Part shown: in pieces, positions 24,909 through 31,677 of the stretch | Layout of the letters: each line of letters starts with the position of its first letter | Numbering within the stretch: the first letter of the stretch is position 1 | Assembly: GCA_003223835.1 (NCBI GenBank) | Contig: QHWR01000144.1 | Location: forward strand, 1 to 34,037 | DNA length: 34,037 nucleotides | Direction of reading: 5' to 3' | Source: Acidobacteriota bacterium | GTDB taxonomy: Bacteria > Acidobacteriota > Vicinamibacteria > Vicinamibacterales > 2-12-FULL-66-21 | Made by a program: the position numbers and the translations under genes | The notes under the pieces: generated by a model | Seen by the model: the letters and a program-made list of their open reading frames with translations, nothing else | Databases searched by the model: none | What the model was told of the DNA's origin: nothing

Positions 24909-25352
24909 CTACTTCATGGCGTCGAACACGATCTGCTTCAAGCGCTCCGGCTCCGGCTCCATCTCCACCTTGCCGGCGGGAAACCGGTTGGCGTTGAGCA
25001 TGTACGCGAGGACGTCCACGTACTCGGCGCGCTTGAGGGTGTTGGGCGCGCCGTCCGGCATCGTCTTCTTCATGCGCTCGAGCATGTCGCCGAGGTTCAC
25101 GCCATTCCAGTTCGCGAGGAACGCGGGGCCGACGAGCGCCGGCGCGTCTTCGCCGCCCCCCTCGAGCGCGTCGCCATGACACCGCGCGCAGGCGCGCGCG
25201 TAAATGCCCGCGCCGCGCTTCGATTGTTCTTCGGTGTACACGCCCTCCCACACCGACCGTGAGGCCGATACGAGCGCCTGATGCGGGCCGGACGCGCGAA
25301 AGGCGGCGGACCACGCCAGCGCGAGCGCGGCGGCCGCGACCCTGAATCCCAT
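24909..25352 (-). CDS. Periplasmic c-type cytochrome
   Basis: A 147-residue exported class I cytochrome c. A signal peptide (MGFRVAAAALALAWSAAF) precedes the mature domain. ARACARCHGDALEGGG carries the haem motif CARCH at about residues 55-59, and LVGPAFLANWNG and MLERMKKTMPDGAPNTL follow, with Met in TMPDG the probable sixth ligand. The C-terminal YVDVLAYMLNANRFPAG helix is typical of PQQ-dehydrogenase-associated cytochromes. It starts eight bases after the second PQQ dehydrogenase stop and is surely co-transcribed, so it probably accepts its electrons. Confidence 0.9.
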   Translation of the reverse strand: MGFRVAAAALALAWSAAFRASGPHQALVSASRSVWEGVYTEEQSKRGAGIYARACARCHGDALEGGGEDAPALVGPAFLANWNGVNLGDMLERMKKTMPDGAPNTLKRAEYVDVLAYMLNANRFPAGKVEMEPEPERLKQIVFDAMK

Positions 25353-25360
25353 GGAACCTG

Positions 25361-27619
25361 TCAGCGTCGAGAGCTGTCCGTCGTGATGCGTTCCTCAGGC
25401 GGCAGGCTGAACGCGATGTATTCGCCCGAGTACGGTCCGCCGCTGACCGCGACGACGAGATATTGCCTCCCGTTGACGCGGTACGTCATCGGCGATCCGC
25501 TTTGCGGCGCCGGCAGCAGCACGCCCCCGACTTCCCTGCCGGTCTTCTTGTCGTACGCTCTCAGCATCGCGCCCCGCGCATGATCCGGCGTGGTCGTCAC
25601 CTGGCCTTCGCCCGCGATGACGAGCGTTTTGGTGACGAGCGTTCCGACGTTGTAGCCGCTCTGGCCGGTGCGCGGGATATTGAGGCCCTTGAGCGCGGGG
25701 TTGTTGCGGATCGCGTCCGGCGTTTCGCCGTGCGGCACCTGCCAGAGGATCTCGCCCGTGTCGAGGCTGACCGCGGAGATCGTGCCGTACGGCGGCTTGA
25801 TCAATGGAAGTCCCTGCACGGCGAGGCCGCCGCCCCCTCCACCCGCCGGCGGCGTGGGCGCTCCACCAGCTGCCGGTGCGGCGCCGCGTCCCGCCGCGGC
25901 CGATTCGACGGCGGCATTTGGAGCCTGCGGGGCGCCTGTCGAAGGAGGTTGCCCACCGCGGCCTCCGCGCGATGGCGGCGCGGCCATCGGCGCATCGGCG
26001 CCTGCCCCTTCACCGGGACCCATGCGCATGCGCACTTCCTGACCCGCGGTACCGGCGACGAAATTCATGTCCGAGAATTCTTTCGACGGCGGCGGCACGA
26101 GGCCGATCGCCGTCACGCACGCGTTGCACGCGTAGAGATACGCGACGTGCGTTTCCGGATCGTACGAACCGCCGGGCCAGTTGGTGCCGCCGCTCGCGGT
26201 GCCGAGCGTCAGCGTCGCGAGAGGCCCGTCGATCCTGCTCAACGCGGGCGGCGTGAAGACAGGACCGATCTTGTATTTCGCGATCACCTTCAGCGCCTCG
26301 GCGCGCAGTTCCGGCGTGAAGTCGATGAGGTCATCGACGGAGACGCCGTTGCGCGAGTACGCCGGCGGCTTCGTCGGGAACGGCTGCGTCGGCGCGTACC
26401 ACTCGCCGGGCACGTCACCTTTCTCCACGGCGCGTTCATCGATCGGCCAGACGGGCTGCCCCGTCACGCGATCGAAGACGTACAGGAATCCCTGCTTCGT
26501 CGGCTGCGCGACGGCCTTGATCGGCTTGCCGTTCACGGTGATGTCCGCGAGCAACGGCGCCGACGAAATGTCCATGTCCCACTGCGGATGGTGGACGAGC
26601 TGGTAGTGCCACTTGCGCTCACCCGTCTTCAGATCCACGCAGACGAGCGACTCGCCGTACAGATTGTTGCCGGGACGATGCCCGCCGTAGTAGTCGCCCG
26701 TCGGAGACTCGACGGGGAGGTACGCGAGGCCGAGATCTTCATCCACGGTGATCTGCGCCCACACGCCGGTGTTGCCGGTGTAGGACGCGGAGTCGTTCAG
26801 CCACGTGTCGCGACCGAACTCGTTCGCCATCGGAATCGTGTGAAAAATCCAGAGACGCTTGCCGGTGCGCACGTCGTAGCCGCGGATGTAGCCCTTGTTG
26901 TTGCGATAGGTTTTCGGCGTCATCCCCTCGCGGAATGCGGCGCCGACGACCACGATATCTTTGGCGATCACCGGGGCGGACTGGATTCCGATCTCTCCGG
27001 TCGTGATGTCCGGCTTGAACTCCTGGTCGTCCTCGAGCTTCAAATCGACGATGCCGTCCTGGCCGAACGTAGGGACGCGGAGGCCGGTCTTGGCGTTGAG
27101 CGCAATCAGCTTGTAGCCGGGCGTGTAATAGAGGATGCGTTCGTCGCGGCCGTCGGTCCAGTACGCGAGCCCGCGTCCGGAGAGTTGGCGAGGAGCGGCG
27201 GCGCCGCGCGCCCCTTCGCGCTCGCCGTGGACCCAGAGGAGCTCGCCGGTGGCGGCGTCGATCGCAATCGCGGCGCGGCGCGACCCCGCCGTCGCGTAGA
27301 GGATGCCGCCGACCATGAGCGGCGTCCCCTCGAGCTTGAACTCCGGCCGGTTGCCGAGGCTGTCGGTCTTGAAGCGCCACGCCACCTCGAGTTTGCTGAA
27401 GTTGCGCGCGTTGATTTCGTCGAGCGGCGAGTAGCGGCTGCCGCGGAGGTCGCCGGTATAGGTTGGCCATTCGCCATTGGCGGTGCCGGTCGAGATCGGA
27501 CTCTTCGTCGTCGTCTGGGGCGTGGCGCGCGACTGGCCGGCGGGACCCGCCGTCGATGCCAGGAGCGCGGCGGCGAGCGACAGGACCGTCAGGGAAGGGC
27601 GCCAGACTGTTCGCGGCAT
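25361..27619 (-). CDS. PQQ-dependent dehydrogenase (second copy)
   Basis: A 752-residue periplasmic quinoprotein. ATG 27619 has GGGAGAT upstream and starts a signal peptide (VLSLAAALLASTAGPAG). The propeller opens at WPTYTGDLRGSRYSPLDEI and includes AIDAATGELLWVHGE, DVRTGKRLWIFHTIP, WDMDISSAPLLADITV and GFLYVFDRVTGQPVWPI. Unlike the first copy it has no cytochrome insertion; a separate cytochrome follows in the operon. A Gly/Ala/Pro-rich segment (about 545-605, bases 25820-26000) interrupts the last third, before the normal end (PPYGTISAVSLDTGEILW, YLVVAVSGG). The substrate cannot be told. A -10-like TATAAT lies at 27647-27652 on the minus strand. Confidence 0.92.
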   Translation of the reverse strand: MPRTVWRPSLTVLSLAAALLASTAGPAGQSRATPQTTTKSPISTGTANGEWPTYTGDLRGSRYSPLDEINARNFSKLEVAWRFKTDSLGNRPEFKLEGTPLMVGGILYATAGSRRAAIAIDAATGELLWVHGEREGARGAAAPRQLSGRGLAYWTDGRDERILYYTPGYKLIALNAKTGLRVPTFGQDGIVDLKLEDDQEFKPDITTGEIGIQSAPVIAKDIVVVGAAFREGMTPKTYRNNKGYIRGYDVRTGKRLWIFHTIPMANEFGRDTWLNDSASYTGNTGVWAQITVDEDLGLAYLPVESPTGDYYGGHRPGNNLYGESLVCVDLKTGERKWHYQLVHHPQWDMDISSAPLLADITVNGKPIKAVAQPTKQGFLYVFDRVTGQPVWPIDERAVEKGDVPGEWYAPTQPFPTKPPAYSRNGVSVDDLIDFTPELRAEALKVIAKYKIGPVFTPPALSRIDGPLATLTLGTASGGTNWPGGSYDPETHVAYLYACNACVTAIGLVPPPSKEFSDMNFVAGTAGQEVRMRMGPGEGAGADAPMAAPPSRGGRGGQPPSTGAPQAPNAAVESAAAGRGAAPAAGGAPTPPAGGGGGGLAVQGLPLIKPPYGTISAVSLDTGEILWQVPHGETPDAIRNNPALKGLNIPRTGQSGYNVGTLVTKTLVIAGEGQVTTTPDHARGAMLRAYDKKTGREVGGVLLPAPQSGSPMTYRVNGRQYLVVAVSGGPYSGEYIAFSLPPEERITTDSSRR

Positions 27620-29076
27620 GATGATCTCCCGTCCTCCTGTGCCGCGATTATACGGTGGCTGCCATCATTAACGGGAATCGGTGGCTGTCCCCGTTTTGCC
27701 GGAATGGTGGCAGCCACCGTTCGACGCACCAGCCAGACGACGATCGCGACCGCGACCGCCGCCGTCAGCCATCGCAATGCCAGGACGAGGTTGACCGCCG
27801 GCCACCCGAACTGACGAAGCCGATCGCCGCGATCGATCATCCAGTGCCACGCGGTGTGACCGACCAGCGCCGACAGCAGAATCGCGCCGATCCGCTCCGT
27901 CACCACGAAGCGGAACGCGATCGAGAGCGCCGGCACCAAGGCCAGCAGCACCAGCACCTGTCCCAACTCGACGCCGACGTTGAACGCGAGGAGCGACGTC
28001 ACGAGATGCGACCCCGCGAACTGCAGCGTCTGCCGCAGCCCGAACGAGAATCCGAACCCGTGCACGAGTCCGAACGCGAACGCCACCAGCCAGCGACGCC
28101 GAATTGGCATCGCGGCGCTGAAGCCCCGCGCTACCCCGACCGGTGACTCCGCGAACCACACGATGTTCTCGAGCGCCATGTAGACGATCGACGCGGCGAT
28201 CAACGTCTCGACGAGCGGTGGGAACCAGAGTCCGCCCGGCGCAAACCCGTACGCGGACGCCGCGAGCGTGATCGAATGCGCGACGGTGAACGCGGTGACC
28301 ACGAGCACGAGCGGGCGCAGCCGTCGAAACGGGATCACGAGGCAGAACAGAAACAACAAATGATCGGTCCCGTCGAGGATGTGACGGAACCCCAGCGCGA
28401 CGAACCGCAGCGCCGCCTGGTGCCACCGCGGATCCAGCCGCACCAGCCCTGGATTGCCGTCCAGCTCGAATGCGCGCACCGCGCCGTCTGGCGCGACGAC
28501 GCGGACGACGGCGACCACGCGCAGGCCGAGCCGCGCGAGCGATGGCTCGATCGAGAAGCGGGATCGGTCCGAGCGAATCGGATACTCGAAGAGGACGTCG
28601 AGCATCCCTTGATTCCAGTAAAGGCTCGTGGCGTCCGGCAGTCGTGCGCCGGTCACGTGCGCGAACGCCTCGCCGTACGATTCGAACGATCGATCCGACG
28701 GCAGCGAGACGCGGACGCTGGCGACGGCCGGCGCGGCCAGTCGCGCGTCCTCCTCGTAGACCGCCAGATCGTTCGCGATCCACATCAACGCCGCATCGCG
28801 CAGCGCGGCGTCCGCACGCGGCAGATCGAGATAGCCGGGTCCGCGGAGCGGGAACTCGACGTCGCGCATCGCCGCAAGCGGCGCGCGCACGATCATGCGC
28901 AGATGGTGACCTTCGGGTTTGACGAACGCCTGCACGACGACGTCGGCGGGGATGTCGTGCGCGGCGGCCGGGAAGGGCGACGCGAGCGTCAGCGCGGCGG
29001 CCGTCGCCGCGATTACCTTCCGCCTGAAGGCGGAAGCCACAAATCTATGAGTGGGACGGCGGGAATCTCGTGACAT
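27589..29076 (-). CDS. HupE/UreJ-type membrane protein
   Basis: A 495-residue protein with a signal peptide after an Arg-rich start (VIAATAAALTLASPFPAAAHD). A periplasmic beta-rich region of about 200 residues follows, then a six- or seven-helix C-terminal domain of the HupE/UreJ_2 type. It shows GFRHILDGTDHLLFLFCLV, FTVAHSITLAAS, FAFGLVHGFGFSFGL and AFNVGVELGQVLVLLAL, with conserved His and Asp residues that in the family are linked to nickel or other metal uptake. No hydrogenase or urease is nearby. ATG 29076 is chosen because the longer frame (to 29271) only adds translated repeats. The last ~35 residues read through an inverted repeat and overlap the second PQQ-dehydrogenase start by 31 bases, so the natural C-terminus may have been extended by repeat insertion. 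Confidence 0.82.
   Translation of the reverse strand: MSRDSRRPTHRFVASAFRRKVIAATAAALTLASPFPAAAHDIPADVVVQAFVKPEGHHLRMIVRAPLAAMRDVEFPLRGPGYLDLPRADAALRDAALMWIANDLAVYEEDARLAAPAVASVRVSLPSDRSFESYGEAFAHVTGARLPDATSLYWNQGMLDVLFEYPIRSDRSRFSIEPSLARLGLRVVAVVRVVAPDGAVRAFELDGNPGLVRLDPRWHQAALRFVALGFRHILDGTDHLLFLFCLVIPFRRLRPLVLVVTAFTVAHSITLAASAYGFAPGGLWFPPLVETLIAASIVYMALENIVWFAESPVGVARGFSAAMPIRRRWLVAFAFGLVHGFGFSFGLRQTLQFAGSHLVTSLLAFNVGVELGQVLVLLALVPALSIAFRFVVTERIGAILLSALVGHTAWHWMIDRGDRLRQFGWPAVNLVLALRWLTAAVAVAIVVWLVRRTVAATIPAKRGQPPIPVNDGSHRIIAAQEDGRSSCREQSGALP
27647..27652 (-). promoter_or_regulatory. -10 box of the second PQQ dehydrogenase
   Basis: A perfect TATAAT on the minus strand, 27 bases upstream of the ATG at 27619, with CAGGAGGACGGGAGAT between as leader and ribosome site. 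No convincing -35 is seen 17 bases upstream. The box touches the left arm of the inverted repeat at 27652-27720. Confidence 0.5.
27652..27720. repeat. 17-bp inverted repeat over a promoter
   Basis: 27652-27668 and 27704-27720 are complementary at 16 of 17 positions (ACGGTGGCTGCCA and its complement at the outer ends). The 35-base interior contains a second GGTGGCTG copy and an AACGGG/CCCGTT pair. Its outer edge abuts the TATAAT. It lies within the end of the HupE-type gene and resembles a small interspersed element. Confidence 0.65.
29017..29036. repeat. REP-like palindrome, copy 1
   Basis: CTTCCGCCT-GA-AGGCGGAAG, a perfect nine-pair hairpin followed by CCAC. In translation it reads FRLKAEAT or ASAFRRK, peptides I recall seeing often at the ends of genes in this group. 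It lies in the 5' part of the HupE-type gene and supplies its SAFRRK. Confidence 0.7.
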
Positions 29077-29080
29077 CCGA

Positions 29081-29206
29081 CTCTTCAACGAACTCGTGCT
29101 CTTCAACGAACTCGTGCTCTTCAACGAACCCGCGCTCTTCAACGACCCCGCGCTCTTCAACGACTCGCGCTCTTCAACGAACTCGTGGCTCTTCGAGGAA
29201 CTCGTG
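29081..29206. repeat. 18-bp tandem repeat
   Basis: Seven units of CTCTTCAACGAACTCGTG and close variants: 29081, 29099, 29117, 29135, 29153 (17 bp), 29170, then 29189 with CTCTTCGAGG. They fill the space between the two REP-like palindromes. Frames in both directions encode Ser/Lys or Phe/Asn repeats with no sign of being real proteins. Confidence 0.85.
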
Positions 29207-29207
29207 G

Positions 29208-29227
29208 CTTCCGCCTTCAGGCGGAAG
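29208..29227. repeat. REP-like palindrome, copy 2
   Basis: CTTCCGCCT-TC-AGGCGGAAG, the reverse complement of copy 1 in both stem and flank (GTGG precedes it here, CCAC follows copy 1). The pair plus the tandem repeat between them forms one composite unit, similar in layout to the paired REP units described in enterobacteria. Confidence 0.7.
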
Positions 29228-29259
29228 ATCCGCCGCATGGTGTTCGAGCGGGACCGCAG

Positions 29260-29265
29260 TATACT
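29260..29265 (+). promoter_or_regulatory. -10 box of the NHL gene
   Basis: TATACT eight bases before the ATG at 29274, without a Shine-Dalgarno. Spacing fits transcription starting at or near the A of the start codon. Confidence 0.45.
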
Positions 29266-29273
29266 CCGCACCC

Positions 29274-30464
29274 ATGGATGCCAACCGCAACCTCTTCGCC
29301 AGCGCGGGGTTGCTCGCGCTGCTCGCGGCGCTCGGGCTCGGTCAGGTCTTCGTGGCGAACACCGTCACGGAAGCGCGCCAGACGGTGCAGGCGCCGCGGT
29401 TCGAAGTCGATCCGCTGTGGCCCAAGCCGCTGCCGAACCACTGGGTGCTCGGCTCGACGATCGGTCTGTCGGTGGACGCGCAGGACCACGTCTGGATCAT
29501 TCATCGCAACACGGGCACGCTGAACGAGCGCACCGAGGTCGGCCTCGCCACGACTCCGCCGTCGGCCGAGGACTGCTGCCTGCCGGCGCCGCCGGTGCTC
29601 GAGTTCGACGTCGCGGGGAATCTCGTCGGCCACTGGGGAGGACCCGGCGACGGCTACGAATGGCCGCTCTCGAACCACGGCATCACCGTGGACTACAAGA
29701 ACAACGTATGGATCGGCGGCAACGACGCGAAGGACGCGCACATCCTGAAGTTCACGCGCGACGGCAAGTTCCTGATGCAGATCGGACATCAGGGCAAGAG
29801 CGGCGGCAGCAACGACCAGGAGAACTTCGGCCGCGTCGCGAAAATCTTCGTCGATCCGAAAACGAACGAGGCCTACATCGCCGACGGCTACGGCAACAAG
29901 CGCGTCGTCGTCATCGACGCCGACAGCGGAAAGTTCAAGCGCTATTGGGGCGCGTACGGGCACAAGCCGGATGACACGCCGCTCGGACGATACGATCCGA
30001 ACGCGCCGCTGGCGCAGCAGTTCAGAACCCCCGTGCACTGCGCGGACCTGTCGAACGACGGGCTGCTCTACGTGTGCGACCGGCCGAACGACCGCATCCA
30101 GGTGTTCAAGCCGGACGGCGCGTTCGTCAGGGAAGTGATCATCGCGAAGCGCACGCTCGGCGACGGCTCGACGTGGGACATCGCGTTCTCGAAGGATCCG
30201 CAGCAGAAATACATGTTCGTCGCGGACGGGAAGAACGAGAAGATCTACGTGATGGAGCGGCAGTCGATGGAGATCCTCACGAGCTTCGGCGACGGCGGGC
30301 GCCAGCCCGGGCAGTTCTTCGGCGTGCACAGCATCGCGACCGATTCGAAGGGCAATATCTATACGACCGAAACGTACGAAGGCAAGCGCCTGCAGAAGTT
30401 CGTCTACAAAGGGATCGGACCGGTCCCGCGCGAGAATCAGGGGACGGTCTGGCCGAAGAAGTAG
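29274..30464 (+). CDS. NHL-repeat beta-propeller protein
   Basis: A 396-residue exported protein. The N-terminus has a signal peptide or anchor (LFASAGLLALLAALGLGQVF). The body is a six-bladed NHL-type propeller: LGSTIGLSVDAQDHVWIIHR, VLEFDVAGNLVGHWGGPG, NHGITVDYKNNVWIGG, VAKIFVDPKTNEAYIADGYG, PVHCADLSNDGLLYVCDR, HSIATDSKGNIYTTETY. This layout is shared with peptidylglycine amidating lyases and many periplasmic binding propellers; no catalytic assignment is made. The start at 29274 follows from the -10 box eight bases upstream; longer frames only translate the tandem repeat. A hydrolase gene follows 16 bp downstream, so they are likely co-transcribed. Confidence 0.85.
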   Translation: MDANRNLFASAGLLALLAALGLGQVFVANTVTEARQTVQAPRFEVDPLWPKPLPNHWVLGSTIGLSVDAQDHVWIIHRNTGTLNERTEVGLATTPPSAEDCCLPAPPVLEFDVAGNLVGHWGGPGDGYEWPLSNHGITVDYKNNVWIGGNDAKDAHILKFTRDGKFLMQIGHQGKSGGSNDQENFGRVAKIFVDPKTNEAYIADGYGNKRVVVIDADSGKFKRYWGAYGHKPDDTPLGRYDPNAPLAQQFRTPVHCADLSNDGLLYVCDRPNDRIQVFKPDGAFVREVIIAKRTLGDGSTWDIAFSKDPQQKYMFVADGKNEKIYVMERQSMEILTSFGDGGRQPGQFFGVHSIATDSKGNIYTTETYEGKRLQKFVYKGIGPVPRENQGTVWPKK

Positions 30465-30480
30465 CGCAGGAGGATCGAAC

Positions 30481-31662
30481 ATGAAGAAGCCGCTCATCCA
30501 CATCCATGCGAGCGTCGCGCTCGCGGCCGCATTCGTGGTGAGCGTGCCCGAGATCCGCGCGGCGGGTCAGCCACCGCCGGCGCAGGATCCGCGCGCCCCG
30601 GGACAGCAGCAGCCGGCGCAGGGGGAGGGGCGCGGCGGGCGCGGCGGCTTCCAGGGAGAGCTGGACGACGCGCGCGCGCGGCAGCTCTACGTGAGCACGG
30701 ACCCCAAGGATCATTCGAAGCCGAACTACGCCGCGCAGATCGAAGCGAAGAAGAGAACGGACGGACGCTTCGAACAGGCCTGCAAGGGCATCATCGATTA
30801 CAAGAAGACGACCTATCGCAGCAGCGTCGGCGACCTCGACATCCCGGCGTACGTCTTCCAGCCGCTGAAGAAGCGCGGGCCGAAAGGCCACGCCGCGCTC
30901 GTGTGGGTCCACGGCGGCGTGCACGGCGATCAGAGCGCGGACATGTTTCCGTTCATCAGGGAAGCGGTGGACCGCGGGTATGTCGTGATCGCGCCGGACT
31001 ACCGCGGCAGCACCGGATACGGCGAGACGTACTACCAGGCGATCGACTACGGCGGCTACGAGGTCGACGACGTGATGAGCGCGGTGGAGTATCTGAAGAC
31101 GCTGCCGCACGTCGATCAGGATCGGCTCGGGGTCATCGGCTGGAGCCACGGCGGCTACATCACGCTGTTCACCGTCTTCCGCGACGTGACGCCGTTCAAG
31201 GCGGCGGCGGCGATCGTTCCGGTGACGAACCTCGTTTTCCGCCTGTCCTACAAGGGCCCGGGCTACCAGCGCGACTTCGCGACGCAGAAGCGCATCGGCG
31301 GACTCCCGTTCGAGAAACCCGACATCTACATCCAGCGGTCGCCGCTCTACAGCGTTGACAAGCTGCACACGCCGCTGCTCGTCCACGTCGCGACGAACGA
31401 TACCGACGTCAATTTCGTCGAGGACCAGCAGATGGTGGACGCGCTGCGATCGCGCAAGCCGGACCTCGCCGAGACCAAGATCTACGTGAATCCGCCGCCG
31501 GGCCGCGCCGGCGGCGGCCACACGTTCAGCCGCCGCGTCGATCCCGACACGCTCGAACGCCAGGACACGCCCGAGCAGGTTGACTCGTGGAACCGGACGT
31601 GGGCATTCCTCGAGTGGCACCTGCGGCCTTATGAAGATCGATCGAAGGCGGGGACCAAGTAG
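30481..31662 (+). CDS. Prolyl-oligopeptidase-family alpha/beta hydrolase
   Basis: A 393-residue exported serine hydrolase of the S9/dienelactone-hydrolase-like group. A signal peptide (SVALAAAFVVSVPEIRA) is followed by a Gln/Pro/Gly-rich linker (about residues 28-60). The alpha/beta core includes ALVWVHGGVHGDQ (oxyanion HGG), VIAPDYRGSTGYGE and the nucleophile elbow GWSHGG (Ser at about residue 222). The acid is probably in VATNDTDVN and the histidine in GGGHTF, so the triad looks complete. ATG 30481 has AGGAGGA upstream. The C-terminal lid is typical (SWNRTWAFLEWHLRP). The substrate is a peptide or ester and cannot be specified. The stop is TAG; the next gene continues in the same frame after it. 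Confidence 0.9.
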   Translation: MKKPLIHIHASVALAAAFVVSVPEIRAAGQPPPAQDPRAPGQQQPAQGEGRGGRGGFQGELDDARARQLYVSTDPKDHSKPNYAAQIEAKKRTDGRFEQACKGIIDYKKTTYRSSVGDLDIPAYVFQPLKKRGPKGHAALVWVHGGVHGDQSADMFPFIREAVDRGYVVIAPDYRGSTGYGETYYQAIDYGGYEVDDVMSAVEYLKTLPHVDQDRLGVIGWSHGGYITLFTVFRDVTPFKAAAAIVPVTNLVFRLSYKGPGYQRDFATQKRIGGLPFEKPDIYIQRSPLYSVDKLHTPLLVHVATNDTDVNFVEDQQMVDALRSRKPDLAETKIYVNPPPGRAGGGHTFSRRVDPDTLERQDTPEQVDSWNRTWAFLEWHLRPYEDRSKAGTK

Positions 31663-31677
31663 TCGCTGGTCGATGCC

